Assembly (NCBI RefSeq): GCF_902460415.1 | Contig: NZ_CABPTY010000009.1 | Span: forward strand, 1-8,692 | From: Campylobacter_A concisus_Y | GTDB taxonomy: Bacteria; Campylobacterota; Campylobacteria; Campylobacterales; Campylobacteraceae | Direction: 5' to 3' | Length of the DNA stretch: 8,692 nt | Part shown: positions 1 to 5,442 of the stretch, piece after piece | Layout: each line of letters starts with the position of its first letter | Numbering within the stretch: position 1 is the first letter of the stretch | The notes under the pieces: generated by a model | What the model was told of the DNA's origin: nothing | What the model saw: only the letters and a program-made list of their open reading frames with translations | Databases searched by the model: none | Made by a program: the position numbers and the translations under genes

Positions 1-42
1 AAAATGGTGAAAATATATTAAGCAAAAGATGTAGTAAAGCAC

Positions 43-60
43 TGGTGGAGTTAAGCGGGA
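43..60 (-). other. tRNA-Ala 3'-end fragment, putative att scar
   Basis: On the minus strand these 18 bases read TCCCGCTTAACTCCACCA. They parse as the end of a T-loop (TC), T-stem strand CCGCT, acceptor strand TAACTCC, discriminator A and encoded CCA. A T-arm of AGCGG-TTCGATC-CCGCT is typical of tRNA-Ala, and T at position 70 would allow the G3:U70 pair that identifies alanine tRNAs. The homology stops at base 61, where an intact gene would continue with a TTCGA loop, so only the tail is present. Integrases that target tRNA 3' ends leave such direct repeats. The core is inferred to be duplicated at the far end of the element, outside this window. Confidence 0.7.
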
Positions 61-395
61 AATGATTTTAGCTTTAAAGCTCGTATTTATCGACTTTTAA
101 TAAAATTAAAATCAATAATTTTTACACTCATTTATACACTCTAGATTTTTAAGCTTCAAGTGTTTGATTTGTTGGTTATGAAAAGTTTAGTTTTCAATAC
201 AAAATAATTGTAAGTGCCTAAAATAGGGGATTGTAAAGTTGTAAAGTTAAATAATTTAAGTTTCGGACGCTTAAAGTAGTCGTTTTGGCTTAAGGATTAG
301 TAATTTTTTATCTCTTTTTTGCTCGAAAACTTAATTAAGGTTATTTTGTGAAACATTACCGTCTTATTACGTTTCACGCTTCACTACGATAGGCT
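61..395. other. Noncoding element end with short repeats
   Basis: I see no gene here. The stretch lies between the tRNA fragment and the end of the RhuM gene. It holds a 12-bp perfect palindrome AGCTTTAAAGCT at 70-81, two TACACTC copies at 123-129 and 135-141, and a tandem TGTAAAGT at 232-239 and 240-247. It also holds GTTTTGGCTTAAGG at 282-295, which recurs at 5478-5491. Short repeats next to an att core are what integrase or excisionase arm sites look like, but that role is inferred. Confidence 0.45.
348..377. repeat. Inverted repeat GTGAAAC...GTTTCAC after rhuM
   Basis: GTGAAAC at 348-354 and GTTTCAC at 371-377 are perfect inverted copies with a 16-base loop, starting 19 bases beyond the rhuM stop. 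There is no T-run after the stem in the direction of rhuM transcription, so it is a poor intrinsic terminator and may be a protein-binding dyad. The same arms recur around 8324-8359. Confidence 0.45.
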
Positions 396-1409
396 TTATT
401 TTTTACCTTTAGCAATTATTCGTTTTACTTCGTCTTTAAAACTATCATCTTGCTTTAGTTCTTTAAATTTCGTATATTCTAGTTCTGCTTTAGCTTTTGC
501 ATTGTCAGCGCTAAATTTACCAAAGCCTTTTAAAATTTCATAGCCATTAAAGATTAAAAAATCATCTACTTTAATATCCCAGTCTTTCATCTGAATTACT
601 ATGCCTTGTTCTGCTTGGTTTTCTGCATAGTCAAGTAACATGCCAGTTAATCTATTAAGTCTGCTTAGCTCGTCCTCGTATAAATAATTTTTAGCTACAG
701 CAATATCTGACTTTATCGGCTCTTTGCCTCTATCGCTTCCACTCCAAGTCGTTAAGCCCATATTTGGCTTTGTATGGTCTGCACGCTCTTTGATAATCTC
801 CGCCGATGTCTTTTTGGTTACTGCATATTCTAGTTTATTTTGGATATTAGCAAAGAAATTTTTAGCCGTCTGCGATGTCTTATCATAATCCACGCTTAGC
901 GCGAATAACTCCCTAACTTTTTCATAAAATAACTTCTCACTAGCCCTTATGGCTCGTATGCGTTCTAATAATTCTTTAAAGTAGTCTTTATTAAATACGT
1001 TATTACCTTGTTTTAGCCTCTCATCATCGAGCACAAAGCCTTTAATGATGTATTCTTTTAGTGTGCTAGTAGCCCATTGTCTAAACTGTGTCGCTTTTAT
1101 GCTGTTTATACGATAGCCTACTGCGATTATCATATCAAGGTTGTAGTGTTCGACTTCTCTTGTAACTTCCCTGCTTCCCTCTGCTTGAACTGTCAAAATT
1201 TCTTTTACAGTTGCGTATCCTAGCTCCTTTTCGTCTAAAATATTCCTTATGTGATATGATACATTCTGCTTGCTGGTCTCAAAAATATCAGCTATTTGTT
1301 TCTGATTTAGCCATATTGTTTCGTTCTCTTTATCGGCTAATATTTGGATATTGACTTTATTGTCGCCAGTTGAATAAATAATAAAATTTTGCTCTTTGGT
1401 GTCTATCAT
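396..1409 (-). CDS. rhuM: RhuM family protein
   Basis: This is a full-length RhuM family protein (COG3943) of 337 residues. RhuM proteins are encoded in genomic islands and next to restriction-modification or toxin genes; the name comes from a Salmonella pathogenicity-island gene, and the biochemical role is unknown. A helix-turn-helix-like segment covers residues 33-57 (WLNQKQIADIFETSKQNV). The hallmark segments YNLDMIIAVGYRINS (about 89-103) and QFRQWATSTLKEYI (about 108-121) follow, then a long helical C-terminal half with LFYEKVRELFALSVDYD and HTKPNMGLTTWSG. I chose ATG at 1409 over GTG at 1421 because it makes a 4-base ATGA overlap with the upstream toxin stop and has GGGAAG just ahead of it. 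That overlap implies translational coupling to the toxin, making RhuM the third gene of the toxin-antitoxin operon. Confidence 0.93.
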   Translation of the reverse strand: MIDTKEQNFIIYSTGDNKVNIQILADKENETIWLNQKQIADIFETSKQNVSYHIRNILDEKELGYATVKEILTVQAEGSREVTREVEHYNLDMIIAVGYRINSIKATQFRQWATSTLKEYIIKGFVLDDERLKQGNNVFNKDYFKELLERIRAIRASEKLFYEKVRELFALSVDYDKTSQTAKNFFANIQNKLEYAVTKKTSAEIIKERADHTKPNMGLTTWSGSDRGKEPIKSDIAVAKNYLYEDELSRLNRLTGMLLDYAENQAEQGIVIQMKDWDIKVDDFLIFNGYEILKGFGKFSADNAKAKAELEYTKFKELKQDDSFKDEVKRIIAKGKK

Positions 1410-1687
1410 TGCACTTCCCACTCATTAGCCTTGTAAATGCCTAGCACGTAAATAACCTCATCATCTATCAAGTAAGGTATCACATAGCCTTTAAAAATCA
1501 AGTCGCGAATGCTCTCATCGTTAAAATTAATGGACTTGCGACAAATAAAAGGCGTCTGTGCTGTGCGTTCTATCTTTGCGATAAGTTCGTTTCTAAACTC
1601 TCGCGCTCTGTTTAGGCTGTCTTTGGCTATGAAGTCAAACGTAGCTTTTAATTCGTGGTTAAAACGTGCTGTGCGTCTAACTACCAT
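1406..1687 (-). CDS. ParE/RelE superfamily toxin
   Basis: This 93-residue basic protein has the size and layout of the ParE/RelE toxin family (type II toxin-antitoxin). It has an N-terminal helical hairpin rich in Arg and Lys (residues 4-43, including ARFNHELKATFDFIAKDS). Then come a PFICRKS turn and a C-terminal sheet ending DLIFKGYVIPYLIDDEVIYVLGIYKANEWEVQ. The closing hydrophobic strands with an Arg/Lys-rich helix pair are typical. Members either poison DNA gyrase (ParE) or cleave mRNA on the ribosome (RelE/YoeB), and the sequence alone does not decide which. The gene overlaps the upstream antitoxin by 7 bases and the downstream rhuM by 4. Antitoxin-first order with overlap is the usual arrangement and gives the antitoxin a translational lead. 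Confidence 0.85.
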   Translation of the reverse strand: MVVRRTARFNHELKATFDFIAKDSLNRAREFRNELIAKIERTAQTPFICRKSINFNDESIRDLIFKGYVIPYLIDDEVIYVLGIYKANEWEVQ

Positions 1688-1923
1688 TTTTCCATCTCGG
1701 CTTTTAACGTTTCTAGTGGATAGGTTTCAAGCTCTCCGCGTCTGATAGCTTCAATATCCGCTTCATAATCGGCTATCCTTTGCTTCATCGTCTTGCCATC
1801 GTCGTAAATCGGATAATCCTCATCGATAATTAGCTTTTGATTAGTCGTATTAGCTAGAGCCTTACTTATTGCTACTATTTGGCTTATTAATGCTTCGTCT
1901 GCTCGTATTGTTAATGTTTGCAT
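1681..1923 (-). CDS. Antitoxin partner of the ParE-like toxin
   Basis: This 80-residue acidic protein sits directly upstream of the toxin and overlaps it by 7 bases. It opens with a strand-helix element MQTLTIRADEALISQIVAISKAL, which resembles ribbon-helix-helix DNA-binding antitoxins. A linker follows, then an acidic helical tail (about residues 45-80) containing DYEADIEAIRRGELETYPLETLKAEMEKW. The R-x-GE-x-x-T-x-x-L-E tail is common in antitoxins that wrap their toxin. The predicted role is to neutralise the toxin and autoregulate the operon. AAAGGG lies 7 bases before the ATG as a ribosome-binding site. The antitoxin call rests on position, size and charge; the exact antitoxin family is not certain. 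Confidence 0.75.
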   Translation of the reverse strand: MQTLTIRADEALISQIVAISKALANTTNQKLIIDEDYPIYDDGKTMKQRIADYEADIEAIRRGELETYPLETLKAEMEKW

Positions 1924-2269
1924 TCGTAACCCTTTCTTTTGATTATTTTAGCTTGTATTGTTAAAAGGTGGCTTAGTATTCACTTTTGGCATTCACTTTT
2001 ATTTACTAACTGCTAGGATTATGCGTTTATTTCGTGCTTGCTAGTATTCGCATGGTATTCACTTAGGCGCTCATTTCTATTTCTGATTTTTGAGTTTGTG
2101 CCGATAACAGCGTTATTTGAGCTTCAACTAAGTGCTCATTTTTGTTCCTTTTTTTTAGTGGTAACTTTTCGCTTTTAGCCTTGTTTTTATCGTTGTTTGT
2201 ATGGTAACTTTTCGCCGTTTCTTTGTTGTTTTATGCTTTGGTGTTTAAATAAATAGCCGTTTCTTTACA
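1924..2269 (-). pseudogene. Leader of the TA operon with decayed coding-like sequence
   Basis: No intact gene is visible in these 346 bases, but the minus strand holds coding-like pieces in shifting frames. From 2230 down to 2066 there are 55 sense codons without any ATG, GTG or TTG start near the beginning. The peptide is rich in Lys, Asn and Glu and contains NEHLVEAQITLLSAQTQKSE. Next to it, another frame gives ERLSEYHANTSKHEINA before a stop. The first piece is in the same frame as the 102-residue gene at 2270-2578, separated from it by TGA and TAA stops. I read this as a decayed 3' extension of that gene or a separate broken gene. Chance open frames in A-rich DNA remain possible. Confidence 0.35.
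2159..2215. repeat. 14-bp direct repeat pair
   Basis: TGGTAACTTTTCGC occurs at 2159-2172 and 2202-2215, spaced 43 bases start to start. A second pair, GCCGTTTCTTT, lies at 2214-2224 and 2256-2266. They fall inside the leader of the toxin-antitoxin operon. They could be regulator-binding repeats or traces of tandem duplication in a decayed gene. Confidence 0.5.
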
Positions 2270-2578
2270 TCACATTTTTACATATCGTTTTACGCTCGCC
2301 TTTGCTCTGTCTGGCTTCATTCTATTTGTCATAATCCACTTGTAAGCCTCTAGTGGCAAAGCGTAAATTTTAGCTAGCTCTTTATCGTATTTACTCACTT
2401 TCATAACTCGTAAATTGTTAATAATAGTTTCGTCCGTGTAAGGGCTATTAAATACTTTTAGGATTAAAAAGGCTATTTCGGTTAGGTAATAATCATCTGC
2501 TCGCTTCTCCCAGTCTGGGTAAAACTTATCGAGGATTTTGAAAAAGGTTTCTAGCGTGTTTAACTCTTTTGGTAGCAT
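2270..2578 (-). CDS. Hypothetical protein, 102 aa
   Basis: I do not recognise this family. The protein is soluble and mostly helical, with aromatic-rich stretches (FFKILDKFYPDWEKR at 12-26, then DDYYLTEIAFLILKVF) and a basic tail rich in Arg and Lys (RMKPDRAKASVKRYVKM). No signal peptide or membrane segment is visible. AAAAAGG lies 8 bases before the ATG, a convincing ribosome-binding site. It is the last gene of the leftward operon that starts at 3490, separated from the gene before it by 102 bases containing a hairpin. Beyond its TGA the same frame continues with coding-like sequence, so the original protein may have been longer. Confidence 0.65.
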   Translation of the reverse strand: MLPKELNTLETFFKILDKFYPDWEKRADDYYLTEIAFLILKVFNSPYTDETIINNLRVMKVSKYDKELAKIYALPLEAYKWIMTNRMKPDRAKASVKRYVKM

Positions 2579-2644
2579 TGATTTAGCCTTTTTGATTTTT
2601 TTAGTATTTTATGAAAAAGGCTGCTTGTCCTCTCGTGGAGTGAT

Positions 2645-2670
2645 GAGGTTAGGGGCTAGCCTCGCCCCCT
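2645..2670. other. Mutually exclusive hairpins between small genes
   Basis: GAGGTTAG (2645-2652) and CTAGCCTC (2656-2663) can pair over 8 positions with one G-T pair and a GGG loop. AGGGG (2651-2655) can instead pair with CCCCT (2666-2670). The two structures compete for the same bases. They lie just after the 112-residue gene on the minus strand, with no T-run following. A transcript-processing or attenuation role is inferred from position only. Confidence 0.4.
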
Positions 2671-2680
2671 TAGATTATGA

Positions 2681-3019
2681 TTAGCTTGCTTGCATATCGT
2701 TTTGCAAGCTCGCACCTTTTAAGGGCTTATGCCATTTAAAAATCCCTTTGGCTTCTAAGGGATTATTTTTGTTAAAGTCCTCTTTGCTTTTATCACCAGG
2801 GCTTAGGCGGTCAAGCTGTCTTTTCAAGTGCTTTACTTGTGCTTCTGCGTGCCTGAGTTCGTTAATGTAATAATCTACGAATAGCCACGCCTTAGCCCCT
2901 GCTTGATAAATGGCTTCATCTCTGCTAACGTCCTGGCTTTGCTCTAGTGTGCTTATTAGCTCATCAAAGCTACGAGCCTTTTCAAGCTCGTATAGTCTTA
3001 CGTATCTTTTAGCTGTCAT
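2681..3019 (-). CDS. Hypothetical protein, 112 aa, coiled-coil segment
   Basis: I do not recognise this protein. Residues 1-50 are helical and mixed-charge (MTAKRYVRLYELEKARSFDE). Residues about 52-72 (INELRHAEAQVKHLKRQLDRL) have heptad-like spacing typical of a short coiled coil. The C-terminal 40 residues are hydrophilic and probably disordered. The gene overlaps the end of the preceding gene by 11 bases and has AAGGAG placed about 7 bases before its ATG, so it is co-transcribed and probably translationally coupled. Its position in a regulator-controlled operon of small genes on a mobile element suggests a phage or plasmid accessory function, but nothing in the sequence names it. Confidence 0.7.
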   Translation of the reverse strand: MTAKRYVRLYELEKARSFDELISTLEQSQDVSRDEAIYQAGAKAWLFVDYYINELRHAEAQVKHLKRQLDRLSPGDKSKEDFNKNNPLEAKGIFKWHKPLKGASLQNDMQAS

Positions 3020-3251
3020 TTTCTTGCTCCTTAGTCGCTTTCGTGTCTTTTAGCGAATAATCATGAAGCGTTGAGGCAATATCGAGCAAAATGCCACTTA
3101 GTAGATAAGTAGCGTTTAGCCTCTCATTGTCGTCTATGCTCTCGTGTTTATTTGCTAGTGCTAGCATTAGCGTTGATACTTGCCCTAATACGCAAGTTAT
3201 TTCAACGCCTAGCTCAAAATTCTCATTGATTTCGTTAAAAACTAACTTCAT
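3009..3251 (-). CDS. Small hypothetical protein, paralog of its upstream neighbour
   Basis: This 80-residue acidic protein has no membrane segment or signal peptide. It aligns along its whole length with the product of 3248-3490: both begin MKL-x-F, share an EIN motif near the start, then STL-x-LAL around residue 26-32, then Y-x-LSG-x-x-x-DIA around 49-60, and end in a Lys/Glu-rich tail. By eye about one third of positions are identical, so the pair arose by tandem duplication and diverged. The ATG overlaps the upstream stop as ATGA. No known family is recognised. A helical pair-forming protein (homo- or heterodimer with its paralog) would fit but is speculation. Confidence 0.75.
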   Translation of the reverse strand: MKLVFNEINENFELGVEITCVLGQVSTLMLALANKHESIDDNERLNATYLLSGILLDIASTLHDYSLKDTKATKEQENDS

Positions 3252-3490
3252 TTTTGCTCCTCCTCTTTTTTCTCGGTTAGCTTTTTTTCTGCATATTGGC
3301 TTATAGCCTCTGCAATATCATCGATAACGCCGCTTAAAAAATAGCCTGCATTTATCATTACATCGCTGTTCATATTTGTAGCCTTTTGGAGGTGCGGCAA
3401 AGCTAATACTAACGTGCTAATATTGTTTAGCGCGCTTGGTATCTCGTCGGTTAAGTCTAGTTCGTCATTTATTTCAAATGTGAGTTTCAT
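3248..3490 (-). CDS. Small hypothetical protein, first gene of operon
   Basis: This 80-residue acidic protein is the first gene of the four-gene leftward operon and the paralog of the product of 3009-3251. Shared landmarks are MKLTFEIN at the start, STLVLAL near residue 25, Y-F-LSG-x-x-DDIAE near 50-60 and a charged tail (KKLTEKKEEEQK). AAAGGAG lies 8 bases before the ATG, a strong ribosome-binding site. The promoter region upstream is shared with the divergent XRE-type regulator and carries a 16-bp palindrome over the predicted -10. This suggests the regulator controls this operon, as in phage early-gene switches. The function is unknown. Confidence 0.78.
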   Translation of the reverse strand: MKLTFEINDELDLTDEIPSALNNISTLVLALPHLQKATNMNSDVMINAGYFLSGVIDDIAEAISQYAEKKLTEKKEEEQK

Positions 3491-3536
3491 TTTTTTGCTC
3501 CTTTAAAAGTATTAGTTTTAATATTTTTTTAGCGAA

Positions 3537-3555
3537 ATTATATTATTAATAATAT
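3537..3555 (-). promoter_or_regulatory. Leftward promoter -10 with overlapping palindromic operator
   Basis: ATATTATTAATAATAT at 3540-3555 is a perfect 16-bp palindrome. On the minus strand a TATAAT box (3542 to 3537) overlaps its edge and lies 46 bases before the ATG at 3490. A repressor dimer bound here would block the leftward operon. The divergent XRE-type gene at 3657 is the natural candidate regulator. No good -35 is visible, which is usual in Campylobacter promoters. AT-rich DNA makes chance palindromes likely, so confidence is moderate. Confidence 0.5.
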
Positions 3556-3594
3556 TAAGTCTAGCTTAATTTAGTATTGTTTTTAATATGAATA

Positions 3595-3623
3595 TTGTAT
3601 TTTTGTATTAAAAATAATATAAT
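3595..3623 (+). promoter_or_regulatory. Rightward promoter for the XRE regulator
   Basis: TATAAT at 3618-3623 is a perfect -10 box, with TTGTAT at 3595-3600 at the ideal 17-base spacing and a T-rich stretch between. The start codon follows at 3657 with AAGGG at about 3642-3646 as ribosome-binding site. Confidence 0.55.
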
Positions 3624-3656
3624 ACGTCAAATAATTTAAATAAGGGCTTCAAAAAA

Positions 3657-3878
3657 ATGGATTTGCAAACTTTCAAAGCGCAGTTAAAAAGCATTGGTAT
3701 TACAAAAAAAGAATTTGCCGAAAAATTAGGGCTTAGTTATACGACCGTTAATGCGTGGGGGTCGGTTCAAGATTTTCCAAAGTATGTTGATGTTATCCTA
3801 GAAAAGTGGGTTAAAGCTGATAACTTTGATAAAATCGTTGAGGTAGTCAAGCCCTACACTGAAAACAAAGAGGATTAA
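3657..3878 (+). CDS. XRE/Cro-type helix-turn-helix regulator
   Basis: This 73-residue protein is almost entirely one DNA-binding domain. Residues 12-38 (SIGITKKEFAEKLGLSYTTV...) match the XRE/Cro helix-turn-helix, with LGLSYTTVNAW as turn plus recognition helix. The tail (about 40-73) is helical and may dimerise. It is the only sizeable plus-strand gene and is divergent from the four-gene operon at 3490-2270. It probably represses that operon and itself through the palindrome at 3540-3555, as phage repressors do. At 73 residues it is short for a full repressor. In-frame coding-like sequence continues after its TAA, so it could be a truncated form of a longer protein. Confidence 0.85.
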   Translation: MDLQTFKAQLKSIGITKKEFAEKLGLSYTTVNAWGSVQDFPKYVDVILEKWVKADNFDKIVEVVKPYTENKED

Positions 3879-4071
3879 TATCATCTTGTAACGAGTTCGT
3901 CCGTTACATGTAACGTTACACGTGTTACCGATAGGGGTGACACAGACGCCCCCTAGGGTGTCAGCTGTGACATCATTTAAAAATGAATGTGAATTTAAAT
4001 ATGATACTAAAACTACACAGGAAAACTTATATCAGAAACTACTAAAATTGATAAGATTGTTGAGCCTTTAA
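3879..4071 (+). pseudogene. Decayed C-terminal extension downstream of the regulator
   Basis: After the regulator's TAA at 3876 the same frame stays open for 25 codons and encodes a Val-Thr repeat peptide, VTSSSVTCNVTRVTDRGDTD, ending at TAG 3954. Removing one base from the C-run at 3949-3953 would join it to the next frame. That frame reads RVSAVTSFKNECEF and on through QENLYQKLLKLIRLLSL to the TAA at 4069. The joined peptide is coding-like. This suggests a gene tail broken by one stop and one frameshift, either of this regulator or of a lost replication gene. Confidence 0.42.
3888..3972. repeat. Cluster of dyads built on GTAAC and TGACA
   Basis: Within 85 bases there are GTAACG/CGTTAC arms (3888-3893, 3902-3907) and the palindrome TGTAACGTTACA (3909-3920). 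ACACGTGT (3918-3925), TAGGGG/CCCCTA arms (3932-3937, 3950-3955) and TGTCA/TGACA arms (3959-3963, 3968-3972) follow. Part of this can be explained by Val-Thr codons in the decayed frame. The density would also fit an origin, att hairpin or operator array. No T-run follows, so it is not an intrinsic terminator. Confidence 0.5.
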
Positions 4072-4077
4072 AAAATC

Positions 4078-4944
4078 TCAGCTTAAAATTTCACTCAAAG
4101 CAGCGTTTAAATCACCAAATTTAAACTCAAAGCCCTGTTTTAGTAAATTTACAGGTCGCACATCTGCACCTTCAAGCAATATCGCCGAGCCTTCGCCAAA
4201 TTTTAGCTGCAAAACAAAGCTTGGGACATTAAAAATGGCTGGGCGTTTAAGTATGTTTGCAAGGGCCTTTGTGAAGCTTTCATTGGTAGCAAATTCTGGC
4301 GAAACAAGGTTAAAAATGCCTGAAATTTCACGATTTAGCACAAGCTCATAAGCTTTTAGCAAATCGTCCAGATGCACCCACGAAAAGCTCTGCTTTCCGC
4401 CTGCCAAAACGCCGCCAAGACCTAGCTTAAAAATCGGCAACATCTTGGCCAAAGCACCGCCCGTTTTGCCATCAACCCCTCTGCCAAGCACTACGCCAAG
4501 CCTAAAAATCGCCGTTTTCACGCCAAGCTCACTGGCCTTTAACGCTTCATTTTCCCAAGCCACCGCCAATTTTCCCAAAAATCCTTTATTAAAATTCTGC
4601 GAACTTTCATCGTGTATTAAACCGCTCTCATAAATGCCAACCGCCGAAGTTGAGATGAAAATTTTGGGCTTTTTTGAAGTCTTTGAAAGTGCCAAAACAA
4701 GGTTTTTCGTACTTACAATTCGGCTATTAAAAAGCTCATTTTTATAGCTTTGACTCCATCTTTGCGAGATGTTTGCACCAGCTAAATTTATTAGAGCATC
4801 ACACTCTTGCAAAATCTCAGTCAAAGCTGAAATATCCGCATAAATCTCACGCTTTATTTTTAAAATTTCATGCCCTTTTGAAGCTAAAAACTCACACAAA
4901 TTTGAGCCAACAAAACCACTCGTGCCATTTATCGCTATTTTCAA
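4078..4944 (-). CDS. TIGR01777 family NAD(P)-dependent epimerase
   Basis: This is a complete short-chain dehydrogenase/epimerase-like protein of the TIGR01777 (YfcH-like) family, 288 residues. The Rossmann nucleotide-binding motif GTSGFVG is near residues 7-13. Family landmarks include DALINLAGANI with RWS following, the STSAVGIYESG stretch replacing the usual YxxxK-type region, FRLGVVLGRG, and a SWVHLDDL segment. The C-terminal DUF1731-like domain carries RPAIFNVPSFVLQLKFGEG and GFEFKFGDLNAAL. Substrates of this family are unknown; activity in the cytosol on a nucleotide-linked or sugar-like substrate is presumed. I chose TTG at 4944 (MKIAINGTSG) over TTG at 4959 because AAGGA lies 5 bases before it and the family begins MKI-x-x-x-G. 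It looks like a chromosomal gene, unlike its mobile neighbours. Confidence 0.9.
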   Translation of the reverse strand: MKIAINGTSGFVGSNLCEFLASKGHEILKIKREIYADISALTEILQECDALINLAGANISQRWSQSYKNELFNSRIVSTKNLVLALSKTSKKPKIFISTSAVGIYESGLIHDESSQNFNKGFLGKLAVAWENEALKASELGVKTAIFRLGVVLGRGVDGKTGGALAKMLPIFKLGLGGVLAGGKQSFSWVHLDDLLKAYELVLNREISGIFNLVSPEFATNESFTKALANILKRPAIFNVPSFVLQLKFGEGSAILLEGADVRPVNLLKQGFEFKFGDLNAALSEILS

Positions 4945-5029
4945 GTTTGTCCTTATCAAATTTTCTTAATTGCAATTTTCACTTTGCTTCAAAGCGTGTA
5001 TTTTAAGAAGTTCATCCTTTTTTGGTTTT

Positions 5030-5173
5030 TTAGATTATACCAAGCATGATTTTAAATCTCTCTGACAAGTAATACTTTAAAAGTGAAGTGTCTTTGTAGT
5101 CTATAAAATCAATCTTTGCTTCTGTAAATTTGCAATTAACCCATCTCACTTTTTTTGTAAAAAAATTTCTCAT
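5030..5173 (-). pseudogene. Truncated ribosomal protein S18 (rpsR) fragment
   Basis: A 47-codon frame begins at an ATG (5173) with AAGG 7 bases upstream. Residues 14-43, CKFTEAKIDFIDYKDTSLLK and on to YYLSERFKIM, match the N-terminal third of Campylobacterota bS18, where the sequence normally continues PRRLTGTS and an RNA-binding C-terminal half. Here it ends LGII-stop right after KIM, and the usual basic N-terminus is replaced by MRNFFTKKVRWVN. The RNA-contacting half is missing, so this cannot be a working S18. No rpsF or ssb neighbour is present. A functional rpsR must exist elsewhere. It is an internal gene fragment of about 90 bp (5045-5134) that has been copied or captured here. Confidence 0.75.
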
Positions 5174-5346
5174 TTTTAACCTTAATGTAAATATTTTTAG
5201 CCCCCTTGATATTTAATTTTTTCATTTAAGGATAAAGGGAGATTTTTTGTAACAAAAAGGTCATTGTAGGGTAGTTTTACTAGGGCACACTATACGTTGC
5301 TTTTCTTAAATTGCGATTTTCGCTCGTGCGTGGCTTGCGTGCAAAG
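5174..5346. other. Intergenic stretch with degenerate repeat
   Basis: This 173-base stretch holds no convincing gene. On the minus strand a 29-codon frame beginning MKKLNIKGAKNIY overlaps the S18 fragment start and is too short to call. TTTTCTTAAATTGCGATTTTCGCT around 5304-5325 is a near copy of the plus-strand sequence just upstream of the epimerase (about 4962-4984, TTTTCTTAATTGC then ATTTTCACT). The S18 fragment therefore lies between two similar sequences. Confidence 0.4.
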
Positions 5347-5427
5347 CTATAGCCCCTCGGTGCTGGCTTTGATTTTTGATTTTAAAAGATAGACGAAAAA
5401 CGCTAAAAATATGGCAAGCGGTGGCAT
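5347..5427 (-). pseudogene. 26-codon hydrophobic ORF, possible membrane-protein remnant
   Basis: The frame reads MPPLAIFLAFFVYLLKSKIK and ends ASTEGL, a single transmembrane-like segment followed by basic residues. It is GC-richer than its surroundings. The frame opens only six codons before the ATG, right after a TAA, and no ribosome-binding site is clear. It looks like the cut-off C-terminus of a membrane protein, at the point where mobile-element-like noncoding sequence begins, though a small membrane peptide cannot be excluded. Confidence 0.3.
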
Positions 5428-5442
5428 GCTCTGCAGTACCCT

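Noticed and set aside
348..377. Intrinsic terminator for rhuM
   Set aside because: The 7-bp stem has a 16-base loop and no T-run follows in the direction of transcription.
1509..1745. A 78-codon plus-strand frame opposite the toxin and antitoxin
   Set aside because: It is the complement of two well-supported overlapping genes, has no clear ribosome-binding site and an unlikely composition.
4445..5006. Two plus-strand frames of 62 and 77 codons opposite the epimerase
   Set aside because: They are shadows of a complete conserved gene on the other strand; their peptides are rich in Ser, Leu, Pro and His in the way expected of antisense reading.
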